64,000 nucleotides of DNA from Maylandia zebra (taxonomy: Eukaryota; Chordata; Actinopteri; Cichliformes; Cichlidae), in contig NC_135174.1 in NCBI RefSeq assembly GCF_041146795.1, forward strand, positions 24,142,878 through 24,206,877, given 5' to 3'. Shown piece by piece: positions 37,001-47,600 of this stretch. A program made the translations under genes and the position numbers. Numbering within the stretch: the stretch's first letter is position 1; each line of letters opens with the position of its first letter. Under the pieces are notes generated by a model that saw nothing but the letters and a program-made list of their open reading frames with translations, ran no database searches and had not been told where the DNA came from.

Positions 37001-40000
37001 TGCACAGTGGGATAAATAATTAAAAATCACAACAAGCTAGGGGGCTAAGTGGTCAGGCTAAATACACCGAGTAATATAGAATTGAGTCAAAACAAACAAG
37101 CTAAAGAAATAAATAAGACATGAGAAGCAGCTTCCTGTGTTCGACAAAAGAGGCGGCCCTGAAAAGCGAGGCAGGTCTGTGATGATAACAATGCTGCTAT
37201 TTTTACTAGCAGCAGCAGACTGGTGACAAAGAGCGAAAGGGAGAAAAGAAGGAGCAGGAGAAAGAGTGTGAGGAGGAGCAAACAAAGAATGCAGTGTGAA
37301 CTCTACCCGAAGCAGATCTGCTATTTTTGCCACTTTGAGAGGACACGGACAGAAAGACAGACAGATGGAGGGGAACAATCAGTATGAATCGGAGACAGAG
37401 AAAGGCATGCATGCAGACGTCCAACCACTGTCACCACAACAAGACTTAATTGTGACCAAAAGCTGCACTGTTGCTCAGACGAGAAATATGCGCTAAAAAT
37501 GAGCACTTCCTGTTTGGCAGTGAAACTAAGTGACAGTGTGACTTAAGAGCTGGCTGTTATGCACTCGCATGACATTTGAGCTGCATAATAACGCCCCTCC
37601 CATTTGACCTCGCATCCCCCTTACTCTCATCCACCCCTGCATCAATCTCCATAACAAAGGCCACACTGATACAGTGTGAAAGGACTCAGTAGGAGGTTTT
37701 TTTTCTTCACTGACCGCTGCAGGGTCACAACGAAATTCTCCTCTTTATCAAAGTCGTGACTTACAGCTTTTATCACACCGTAGATAATGCCTCCTCCTGG
37801 TAACCACGCTTGATCTCATGAGGATAAAATAATGTTGAAAGTGTGTTTTCTTCTCTATTGCACTTGCATGACAGGCACAGCAAGCCCACAAATGACTTGT
37901 ATGTGATTTATGGGACAAAGCTGATTTCTAGGCATTTGCTCAATATATTAGAGCTTAATAGTGACACATAATCACACATCACTATTGGTATAATTGCTGT
38001 TCGGGAGTAACTATGTAATTTAATGTCTCAATTAATGTTACTGTGATTGGTTACAATATGTAATGAAATTACAGTTACCAATCAAATTGTCCATTATTAC
38101 TAAGGGTTATATTCTTTACACAAGAAGGCTTACTCCACATGTAGAATATATCATTATTCTTTACTGCTTTGCACTTTATTCTCAGTGCATTAATTCCTTC
38201 TTTTGACATATGTCCAGAAAAAGCCAGTCAGCAAATCCAGTGCAATGCCATCTAGGATAACATAGCTAATAAAGCACTGTCTCTCCAGACAGGCTCCATT
38301 CCTCTCAAAGTTTGAGCATTGTTTTTGATTGGTTCTTCTTTTTGAATGTGCACTGTTTCAAATCAGCCAGTCTAATCAGTGTGTCTGACTCTGACCATTC
38401 CAAGGTGGGTGGATATGTCCTTGGAAAAGAATCTTTAGTGCTGGAAGATTAACAAACCAGATCAGGGCTCTAACATTATAAACGAAAGCTTGTTTTCTAC
38501 CATTAAAATGTTAGGCCTAATTTCACCTTTAACAGAATAACTAGTAATTTGTAGACAATCAGATTTCACACTTGTGTCAGTTACCGTACATGAAAAGACG
38601 TTCTCCAAATTTTTGGAATGTGCATAAAACACTGCATTACACACAGAATTATGCTTCACTGAGTCTTTCTCACTGGATCACAGTGCATTGTGTGCATCCT
38701 TGAGGCCTGACAAACATCTGCAGAGCTGATTTTTTTTTTCAAGTATATTCCATAACTTGTGTTGTTTATATTCTTCAGTAATCTTCTCTTCCGTTATCTG
38801 ACAGATTGCTACAGTTTTGGGTTCATTACCACGAACAACTGTTTCTCGATGAAATGGTTTGAAACCACTGGATATATTTAATAATGTCACTCGTATGAGC
38901 TTGTGAAGGTAGAAAGCAGGTGCAAAAACAAAGCTTCCAGAGCACCACTGGTGGCCTTTAATTGTACACTTTTTAATTTTATATTGTCAATATTTGTCAT
39001 TATAATCCCAAAAGCTTATTTTCTCAGTTTGTTTTCTTTAGCTTATTTAGCTTAGAAATATCTGCATTGATCCAACACATATATGTGCAGTCCTTAGCAG
39101 TCTTTCATTAATTCCAATATTTGATGTATATGTTGTTAGTATCTATGTCAGGTTGGTTTTTAAACTATAATATTCAAATGTCAGGGTGCAGAAACTGGAT
39201 GGTTCTGGACAATGTGCAGCGATAAGAGAAAATTTGGACTTGACAAGCTATGAAATGGTACAGGAGAGCCTTTCTGTGAGAAGTAATGTGTGTGACACAA
39301 AGTGTCAGGGCCCACTTTAGCTTGCAGAGTTGCTGTATGCCTTGGACCTCAAGGCAGAGCAAAGCAGCAACACTGAACTGGAGAGAGTCTGATGCTCCTC
39401 TCCGGATCATTACACCGCCCCCAGACAACGAGAGACACTTCAAATCAACTCGTCCTCCTCCTCCTTCTCGTCTGTCCTATTCTCTCATTGCACCGGTCCA
39501 AGAAGAGATTACAGTGCTCTTTTTTTCTCACTTCCTCTGTCTTTATCTCACACACAATCACAAATACAGCATCCGATGACCTTTCATTTTCCACAGTACA
39601 ATATCCACTTCTCTAAAAATGGGGATAATTATCCAGGCCTGCCAGGTCTGTTTTACCCCCCCCCCAAAAAAAAGGCAATTATTTACAAAAGCAGCTCCTG
39701 CTGCATTTCAGTTGAGGCACTTTTGGGGCCCGTGTCAGCTGCACAGTAGGAATGCAGGCCCATCCATTAGCAACTGGCTGCTGGGGAGGAGGGTGTTAGT
39801 AGTGTGCAAAGCCCTGTGTTGAAACAGGCTAAAATCAAAATGTCAGCACTGGTGTGACACTGGCAGAGGCTGAGCGAGTTCATTAAAAAAGCTGACAGCG
39901 GCACTGGCTATGACTGTAACACAGCAGATAAGCTTTAAGGTCAAGTTCAACAAGCCTCTAAAGACACAGGATGAAAAGAAAATCCCACACCACAACATAG

Positions 40001-41571
40001 TTACAATTCAGAAATCAGCACACAAGCCTGATTAATAAACAAGGTTCGGGGGTACAATGTGACAGCAAACACCTCCGTGTTCTAGCTACAGTTCTTTCTG
40101 TTAATTCAGGGTGTTTTTACACTTCACATTTCCTCACCTGGATGGACTCTGTGCTGAAGCGAATCTTTCTTGAAGGGGGTGGATCCTCTTCCACAGGCAG
40201 CCCTGAAATCTCCACACAGCTGGACTCTGGCTCATAGCGGTCATCGCCCTCGTCTTCCTCCTCATCCTTCTGGCTTCCTTCAAAGTCCTCCCCCACCGCA
40301 CTGTAGGTACTGATATCCACAGAGTCCCGGCCCGACTGTTCTTCTCTGAGAGTCCTGTCTTCCTCCTCCTCTGTATTTTTGTCCCCATCCTGCCTGACCA
40401 TGTCGGCACTTTTTGGAGAGCTTCGCTTCTCTGAGGCAGTTTCTCCATTCTGCACCGACATGTGGATGTCACCTTGCAGTATTGTGCTGCTGGGCTCGCT
40501 GGTCCCAGAGTGTTCCTCAGGTTTAACATCAACTTTGGCCTCGACACCTGCATCTGAAACGGTCTTTTCTCTCTGTTCATTCGGCTCTCCTACATTACTG
40601 TAAAGTTCAGTAGTTGGGGCACACTGGCCACCATTAACGCTTTCAGATGGAGGAGTCACCCTTCCTCTGGAGCCCCTTGGAGGTGTCTCCTGTCCCTTCT
40701 GAATGCTTATCTCATCCCCTTGGTTGCCTGATGCAAAGGCACTGACCCTCTTTGTGATTATCTTGGAATTCAACACGCCTACCTTGGTGCTGACCCCTCT
40801 GGAAGGGAGTGGTGGTGTAGAGGAGAGACGGTGGAGGTTGTTCCGGAGCTCGGCTGCCCGTTCAAACACAGCACTGAGCTGGCTGACTGTAGGGGACACT
40901 GCTTCACTAGTGTCCAGGCTGTCCAGGGACTCTGTGCTGCCATTAAAACGGGCCACCATATCCAACCTGCCATCCTGAAAGCTCGAGGCCTTATCTGCCT
41001 TCAATAACACCCTGGTTGTAGCCAGCTTCTCCTGCTGCAGTTTTTCCTGCTGCAGCTTCTCCTGCTGCAGTTTCTCCTGTTGCAGCTTCTCCTGCTGCAG
41101 TTTCTCCTGCTGCTGCTTCTCCTCAAAGATGCGGCGGGTCTCCTGTAGCTTGGAGTAGCTGGGCGAGGAGGCCCGCTGGTGCCCATTCTCCGGTTTTGTG
41201 TCGAACTTGCTGACGCGCTCGGACACGGTGGATCCGAGCTTCAGCAGCGCGCTGTGATCCACGTTCTCGTTCAGGCTACCGGCTCTGGGCAGGGAAAGGC
41301 GCACCGATTTGTCGGCGATCCTGGCGTTGTCCTCACCCTCTGCGTCGGCCGGGGATGTGGTCTGCATCTGCTGGAACATGTTCTTGATACGGTGCACATT
41401 AGAGCCGTACCTGCGCCCTCGGGGGCCCTCCTGCATGTCCCCATTTGCAGCATTGTCTTTAACGGGCTTCAGGGCCTGCATCCCCGCCTCGTACGCGTTC
41501 CTGTGCGGGGATGGGCTCCTGAGCGTGGAGCCAGAGCCGGTGCTCTTGGATGTGGATTCGGTCTTCATCAT
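22070..41571 (-). CDS. ppp1r9b: Spinophilin / neurabin-2 (PP1 regulatory subunit 9B), 10 coding exons, complete
   Basis: Scaffold that binds F-actin and targets protein phosphatase 1 to dendritic spines and other actin-rich sites. Exons: 41571-40138, 30332-30200, 28355-28235, 28018-27914, 25769-25637, 24118-23966, 23850-23797, 23649-23420, 23335-23239, 22120-22070; total 2511 nt, in frame (836 aa; human about 815). The N-terminal actin-binding region begins MMKTES and contains [12 protein letters not shown]. The PP1-docking RVxF-type motif KIRF is at residues 469-472. The PDZ domain is at about 522-612 ([16 protein letters not shown]), followed by an acidic linker ([10 protein letters not shown]) and a C-terminal coiled coil (about 690-825). 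Gene order with sgca and the collagen gene matches human 17q21. Unusual point: a QQEKL repeat in exon 1. Confidence 0.96.
22240..22485 (-). mobile_element. LINE remnant, related to the copy at 12490-12700
   Basis: The minus strand encodes [16 protein letters not shown] in the same register as the fragment in the fbxw10-like intron. The nucleotide similarity is clear from CTCCTTCACTACA through GGCAGCTCCAT. It lies just upstream of the last ppp1r9b exon, within its final intron. It is short and decayed, with approximate boundaries. Confidence 0.5.
23239..24118 (-). CDS. ppp1r9b: ppp1r9b exons 6-9: acidic linker and coiled coil
   Basis: Four exons encode the strongly conserved C-terminal part. 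Exon 6 gives the acidic stretch and [12 protein letters not shown]. Exon 7 is only 54 nt ([18 protein letters not shown]). Exon 8 encodes the coiled-coil core [11 protein letters not shown]...[13 protein letters not shown], nearly identical to human as I recall it. Exon 9 continues the heptads. This region mediates homodimerisation and neurabin-spinophilin pairing. Confidence 0.95.
24185..25636. other. ppp1r9b intron 5, nothing recognised
   Basis: The intron contains an unbroken 97-codon minus-strand frame at 24547-24840 with no family similarity that I recognise and no supporting splice sites. I see no clear repeat element. Confidence 0.45.
27914..28355 (-). CDS. ppp1r9b: ppp1r9b exons 3-4: PDZ domain core
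   Basis: Exon 3 (28355-28235) holds the PDZ carboxylate-binding loop GLGISIIG and the [16 protein letters not shown] strand. Exon 4 (28018-27914) holds [16 protein letters not shown] and [10 protein letters not shown]. The domain finishes in exon 5 with [13 protein letters not shown]. All positions important for the PDZ fold appear intact. Confidence 0.95.
30549..31165. mobile_element. MITE with 10-bp flanking direct repeat
   Basis: The element is 30559-31155 (597 bp). Its ends are imperfect inverted repeats: AGGCCTGTTCGATATAACG at the left, and ATGGCTGTGCGATAAAACC on the complement of the right end. Identical 10-bp repeats ATCCACGCTT flank it at 30549-30558 and 31156-31165. The subterminal DNA is rich in short ATCG/CGAT palindromes. 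This matches a common teleost non-autonomous DNA transposon type, probably hAT-related with an 8-bp duplication plus chance identity. No transposase is encoded. Confidence 0.85.
32956..32988. repeat. Poly-T / poly-G homopolymer tract
   Basis: About 18 T residues are followed by about 13 G residues in ppp1r9b intron 1. Confidence 0.9.
40138..41571 (-). CDS. ppp1r9b: ppp1r9b coding exon 1: actin-binding and PP1-docking regions
   Basis: A single 1434-nt exon encodes residues 1-478. The start is the first of two adjacent ATGs (MMKTE), as in human spinophilin. Conserved blocks include [37 protein letters not shown] and [14 protein letters not shown]. The middle is poorly conserved, acidic and probably disordered. 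The exon ends just after the PP1-docking motif [12 protein letters not shown], with an exact CAG/gtgagg donor. Confidence 0.96.
41026..41115 (-). repeat. In-frame 15-bp tandem repeat coding (QQEKL)x6
   Basis: Six contiguous 15-bp units encode LQQEK repeats with no stop or frame change. Lys codons alternate AAA and AAG from unit to unit, so the true period is 30 bp, repeated three times. The repeat extends a predicted charged helix after RRIFEEKQ. Human spinophilin, as I recall it, has no such run. Confidence 0.95.
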
Positions 41572-42476
41572 GGTCAGTCAAGCGTCGCAACTGATGCTCA
41601 ACGACGGCATGTCTCCTTTCTCAACTCCCGGTGGCAAATCTGTATTATCCACCAGCAGCCGATCCCAGCGAGGTGGCGCCCAGACTAGACCGGCAGATGG
41701 AGAGAAACAAAAACAACAGATCGCATTAAAGGCCGGCCTGCATCCGCTGCAATTCTCGTCTAGTGCAGCGGAGAAAGTGAGCGCGATGCATCTGTCAATA
41801 GCTCGTTTGCAGTTACAACAATGCGAGCCTGACCTTCTCAGATAATTGCATTAGTTACTGAAAATGTTTGCACAGAAAAACAGAAGAGTAATGAGCCGCG
41901 GATTTACCGCAGCTGACGACAGATTGCTTACGTTTAATCCCTTTTTAGAGGCAGCATCATTTTGATCTCTTCATTCTGTGAGCTGCAGATTTCTGGTCCT
42001 CTGGTAGCGGCAGACTGCTGCTGCTGCATGGAGGGGGGAATGCATGGGTCATAGTGCCCGTCTGCTCCTAATTCTTTGACCATTAAACGAATACGATCTT
42101 CATTTACAATATTTGGCGGAGGTGCATTAATTGTAGCTACTATGTTACAGTGAGTGGTGTGGTTTTCATTCCCGCTACAAAAAAGCAGTCATTCCAAGGA
42201 AGAAGCGATACGCAATGCTACTCTAAGGAAGAGGAAGAAAAAAACATAACATATAATTTTAAAAAAAATATTTAAAAAAAATTATGATTTCTTTTTAACC
42301 TAATGAGGCTGTGGTGGCACACTATACAAAAAAGACGGACGCCCCGAATGTTTTTTTTTTCCGTATTTTTTAAACCCCTCCCCCTCCACTAAAAGGAAAT
42401 CCCTAATAAAGCAGTCCAGAGGCAGCTTTTTACACTAAATAAATGTATCTGTAAAGTATAAAATATGGATACTTAC
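41572..42476 (-). other. ppp1r9b 5' UTR / upstream intron region
   Basis: This region lies between the ATG-bearing exon and a probable non-coding first exon. GC content is high next to the start codon. The 5' end of the ATG exon is not resolved because several CAG/TAG acceptors are possible. Confidence 0.35.
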
Positions 42477-42660
42477 CGTTTCGTTACGAAAAATAATAAA
42501 ACTGAAGTCGCGGTCTTTTTCGTTCAACCAGCGATAGGACCCAGTGACACCTCACTCACGTCAAATCTCCTTGGCCAATAACACATCCGTTATTTGCAGG
42601 ACACATTGCTGCTTCCTGCATTCTACATCTGCGCCGATAGATATTTTAAACGTTATTACC
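42474..42660 (-). promoter_or_regulatory. Probable non-coding first exon donor and promoter of ppp1r9b
   Basis: Read on the minus strand, a consensus donor (AACG/gtaagt) ends a candidate non-coding exon at 42477. About 100 nt further upstream is a GGCCAATAAC CCAAT-type box (42572-42582), with GC-richer flanks than the neighbourhood. No coding frame crosses the donor. The layout is what a spliced 5' UTR would look like, but transcription start evidence is absent. Confidence 0.35.
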
Positions 42661-42699
42661 GAGCGTAGACAAAGCATTTCCTTTTTCTTTTTTTTTTTG

Positions 42700-43790
42700 A
42701 AGGCTTTGAACTTGCCCACGTAGTCTCGGTTTCAAAAGTCGTTTGGGGTTTGTTTTGTTTTATCTGCAAGGCCGACCCATTCATGCAGCTGCCTCAATAC
42801 ATAGGCAAGAAGAGTGTAATGTACTTGTTTACATGGGTTAACTGTCATGGTGAATATTAGTCACTGAAAAAAGGCTGAGGCGATGTTAAACAAGGCGGTA
42901 GTGCCACCTAGCCAGTGTTCTCATCTGACTGTGTTACTGGGGTTTTGCAAAGTAATGACCAGCTGAAGAAACATTGACACAAATAAACTCAGTACATAAA
43001 ATTAAAATATATTTAAAATATATTTAATTCTGTCCAATGTGTTAAAAAGCTTTTAGTTGTGTACTTTTGTACTTTTAACTTTTGATTCATTTTTAACCCA
43101 ACCCCTATTTCCCATGAGAGACTTTGCCTTTTACCACCCTACAAATACAACGTGTTCTTAATGACTCATGTCTTTTTCGTGCTTTTGCATGAGTGTCACA
43201 TTATGACTGTAGAACAGTCACTGGTGTCACACAGACCGTTCGTTTGCAGACCGTCGCCTGCATATTGTAGCTGTTTACTGTCACCAGGGGGCAGTGTCAC
43301 AAACAACAGATCTGTGAAATCACAGGATACCTGGCAATGCAACCTATGCACAGCCCCATCCGTGATCCATGATGAGCTGGGTGCTCTTTTGTTGTTGTTT
43401 TGTTCGTTTGTTTTTATTGCATACTCTTCCACGTAGGGTCTGTGTAGGCAAATGCCCATGCAAAAGAATGCTAAAACATGGGCTTTACCTGGTTAAGTAA
43501 GGCATATACTGACCAACTTTTGGTTTAAAAAAAATAGTATTTTACACAAAAGTACAGCCATGTCCTAGTTCAGCTTCAGTTGGAATCTCTTCAAGACATT
43601 ATGTAAACATTTTAAGCATAAAATCCTTCCTTTACGTTCTTCTAACATTTTTAAATATTTTTTAAAAGGTTTTACACGGTCTTCAAAAAAAGGAATTCAC
43701 AATTAAGTGGCTTTAAAGTTACTCAGTTATATACCAGTGTCCTTTCTCCTTATTACATCAATTCATCAATTTTCTCTCCATTTGCGGTGT
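42700..43790. other. Intergenic DNA, nothing recognised
   Basis: This is part of the head-to-head space between ppp1r9b and sgca. Open frames here are short and unlike known proteins. I see no repeat family or RNA gene. Confidence 0.45.
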
Positions 43791-43796
43791 CTAGAG

Positions 43797-43975
43797 CAGA
43801 GGGGGGCAATTAATTTTCCCAAAGGGCCACATGAGAAACTGGGACTGTTTAGAGGGCAGCACCAATAAGCTGAAGTCAATTATATTAATTTTACCTCTTT
43901 ATCACATTGGTGAGGGACCTCCACAACACACCCAGTTTCTCATGTGACCCCCTTGGGAAATGTAACTGCCCACTG
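43797..43975. mobile_element. Short hAT-like MITE with long inverted repeats
   Basis: About 45-bp arms are inverted copies. The left arm reads GGGGGGCAATTAATTTTCCC, then AAAGGGCCACATGAGAAACT. The right arm reads AGTTTCTCATGTGACCCCCT, then TGGGAAATGTAACTGCCCAC. CAG...CTG ends fit hAT-type termini, but I cannot find an intact 8-bp target duplication, so the copy is old or its edges are slightly off. It would fold into a hairpin about 180 nt long if transcribed. Confidence 0.65.
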
Positions 43976-44692
43976 GCCCCATGGTGTAAAACCAATCCTA
44001 ATTGATAGAGGGTGAAAGGGGGTGTACACTCTGGATATGATGCTAGTCTATGACAGAGCAACCACAGGGAGAGGCATGAACATCCAAACTCCACACAGTA
44101 ACATGCTGGTTGATCAGAAGGTTCAAATTCCAAAACGAGCTGAGCTGAGTTAAATTTGCATTAAACTCAGTTTATTTATATATATTTTCTCGGTAAGAAA
44201 ATAATGTGTAAATTTTCTAGAAAAAATGAAAGGTAATAATGGTATTTTTTTTATTAATCATATCGCCCTAATATGAATTGAAAATCTAATCACACACTTT
44301 TTGAAATTAAAGAAACAAAATAAATTTTGATAAATATACCTAAAGTGTTAAAACATTAGGTAGCAAAATCACTCTAAGCTTCATTAGCCTATTGCACTAT
44401 TGCAACAACAGTGTTTGAGACCTAAATATATTAGTGGAGAAATATAAGGCAAATATTAACTACTAAAGGCAAATGGATACATGTGCGAACGTACTGAGCA
44501 AAAATGAATGACTGTATATGACTGTATATCAACAAAAAGGACATAAATATCCCTCGAAGGCCTACTGTTCACAGACTCACAGTCACCCTTCCGGATGTTA
44601 TTAGGTAAGTGAGACAAAAATAGTTTTGACATGTCCTTTGCAGTGACCAAGCCCCTCTCCACTTGGTTCTGTCAATCAAAACCCAAAACAAG
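43976..44692. other. Upstream flank of sgca
   Basis: AT-rich DNA before the sgca start codon. No coding exon is visible and I see no decisive promoter element. A muscle promoter would be expected here. Confidence 0.35.
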
Positions 44693-47600
44693 ATGGCAGG
44701 CTGTGGGAGCTGGGTCTTCTTTTTAACAGGCAAGTTCACTCGTAAAATTATTTAGCTTCATCAAAGAACAACTTTCGCTGACCTTCCTCAACATTAATTA
44801 TCAACTCTGTGTTATTTAGTAAAAACACTCGCCCTTGATATCAGCTTTTAAGGACTGTGCGTAGGATTCTAGCATCAGGATGTGTGTGTTGTCATTTTTT
44901 AATGTCAGATTTAAGGTTTTGTTTGCCTTTTTTGACCCTTCTTATAAACTGTCTGGTGTGTTTTTTACACTTCCACACAGTGTGTTCTGCCAGTTTGTTT
45001 GAGGCCAGTTCTGACATCAAAGTTACCATTCCTGTGGGGAAGTTTTTTACACATGAACTGTTTAGAGAGACTTTCCAGAACGACTTTGAACCTTTGGGCA
45101 AAGTCTACGGTGAGACAGAATGATCTAAATTCAGTTAAAAGGATAAGACATCCACATGTGTTAATGCTGTTTTTCTCTGCTCTTTTTGTGTTTTGCAAAT
45201 CAGGCATATTGTACAACGACCCCATAATATTTAAGTGCAACAAACAGAATTTCCCAGACCTCCCAGAGTGGTTGCGCTTCACCCAAAGGAACCCCTATGA
45301 CAACGGCTTCTTGTATGGCACACCAATGTCTCCAGGAAAAAGTATAATTGAGGTGTGAAATCATCATTTACACCAACATTGGCACAATATTCTTCCATGC
45401 TGCACATCTAACATTCACCTCTGGCCTTACTTTTGCACATTCTTCTGTCGTGATGGTAGGCCAAACAAAGATAACATTCCAGCGCAGCTACAGTGGAGAC
45501 AAATATGAAAAATATGCGGCTATCAAAAACAGCTGTCAGGATTTGTTGTCAAATCCCCAGAGACAAAAGCCTTGGGCCTCTTCTCTTCAGCTGCTATTTT
45601 GAACCAACGTTAAAAATTCAGGAAGTAAGCTGTCTTTGAAGAAGAAGAGATACAAATGTCAGAAGTAACACTTTAGTCTCAACCAAACAGAATTTATTTC
45701 AGTTAGAAAACATGCTAAATTTTTGGTGTAAACACAGAACACAGCTGTATTCTGATTCAAAACTTTTCCCATTGTAACAAACTACACGCCATTTTTTAAG
45801 TGCATTAATTTTTTGCTTTTGTTTAAACAGTTCATCCTGTTTTTGTTTTTTTTTTCGCTTTTCTTTTTACAGAACAGTGAACATAAAGTATTAAGCAGCT
45901 ATACAGCAGAAAATGTAAGATATTAAACTAATCTTCACCGCTTTATTTTCTTTATTTTCGTTTTAGTGTAAGTCTTAAATTATTAATATATCTCTAGATA
46001 TATAATAACGAATTGGTTTTGAAACAGATACTTTTTGTTACTGTAAGCAAAAACGTTTTTCATACACTAATGAGCAGACAGCAGCTAAAGGGAAATTGAC
46101 AGCAAATGGAAAAGCGGACATTCAAGTTTTGCAAAAAGTGCTCCTGGAATGCATATGAACTGTCATAATCTTAATAATATTACATTTCATTCTGACAGAT
46201 TTATGCCACCAACCAGCGGAGCTATGACACAGTCAGACACCTTCTCATAATCAAAGTCGTTCCAGGTATTTGCGATGAATCCGTCCCATTACGTTTAAGT
46301 CCCAAAATAATAGTTATAATGAATGAGGGTGTGTCAAATGTCGAAACTCGCCGGTGTATTTACAGACAAGATTCTGCCCTATCAAGTCGAAGTCTTCATC
46401 AAGCTGAGAGAGATTGAAAAAGTGCTGCCCTCTACTGTTCAGGATGAGATAAAGCAGGATTTACAGAAGCTGTGGGACACAGAGACCCTGGAAATGATCA
46501 ACATCACCAACGCCCTCGATCGTGGTGGCAGAGTTCCACTCCCTCTTGCAGGGCACTTTGAAGGGTAAACTTAGATCTGTACATTCTTATACATACTGGG
46601 TTTATTTAAAATTATGTTTTTTTTAGTACTACTACTTAAGTTTGTTGTATTTTATTAGCACCGTGTTTGCTGCTGTAACAGAACTTGCTTTGGAAAAAAA
46701 TGCATATTTAGTCAAATTTGATTTGTGACAGTGTGTATGTGAAGGTAGGGTCAGAGGAGTATTTCTCCAAATGTCTCCTGAGGGTGCTGACACCGGAGAA
46801 CAAAAAGCAGTGCAAGGAAGAGGCCAAAATCAAAGTCCCTGGAGAATGCCACTTCTGCATAAATCCAAGCAACTGTATCACCTGGTGCAAGACGGAGCTG
46901 GTGAGGCCAGAAAAGATGCACGCCCAAGAAGGAACATATATATAAATATATATGATCAAAGCCTCAATTGATTATTTCATTTTGTCTCATTAACTACTAA
47001 GCAGAAGCAAACAGCATAAAGCTGTTTATCTCATCTGCTGCTCTGTGCTTCATTTTAATGCTCTTCCTCCTCCTGCAGTTTGATCTGACAAAGATGAAGC
47101 CGAAGCCACCTGCTCCCACTATGGGTTCAGGGATTTTGGAGGCTGGAGAGGACTTCAAACCTCTGGAGTCTCCCCCAAACAGAGACTATTTCCCAGACTA
47201 CATCGTGACAGTGATTGTGCCCCTGATCCTCGCCATCATCCTGTTTCTGCTGCTGGCTTACATCATGTTTGGCAGAAGGGAAGGAATGTATGTATCTAAT
47301 TTTAAATCTAATCTCTGAATAAATATGTAAAGGCTTTGGATGCCAAACTATATTTTTCCCTCTTCCCTCTACTGGGATTTTATGTAGTCATCCAAGTGGG
47401 ATAAATTCCACCAAGGATGGGAATCTATTTAAACATATTTAGACTTTTGATTGATCCAATATTAAACGGATATTTTACTCTTTTTCTATAGTGGCAAAAG
47501 GAATGCAAGAACAAACCAGTAAGTACTTTGTTTATAACAGATTTTGAAACCTGATTGTTGTCTTTCAATTTAAAACATGATCTGATGGTTAACTTTTTAC

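Larger units (their letters stand above)
30333..40137. other. ppp1r9b first coding intron (9.8 kb)
   Basis: This large intron separates the exon encoding the actin- and PP1-binding regions from the PDZ exons. It contains a MITE at 30559-31155, a T/G homopolymer tract at 32956-32988, and otherwise mixed AT-rich sequence. One short splice-flanked frame at 36466-36571 is discussed in the findings. A long first intron in a neuronal gene is a natural place for enhancers, but I can point to none. Confidence 0.6.

Noticed and set aside
37058-37506. Several overlapping Ser/Leu/Phe-rich minus-strand frames in ppp1r9b intron 1
   Set aside because: They come from a GA/CT-rich low-complexity stretch; no domain, splice signals or similarity.
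41179-41845. Two plus-strand frames of 169 and 178 codons opposite ppp1r9b exon 1
   Set aside because: They are antisense shadows of a GC-rich conserved coding exon; the minus frame matches spinophilin throughout.
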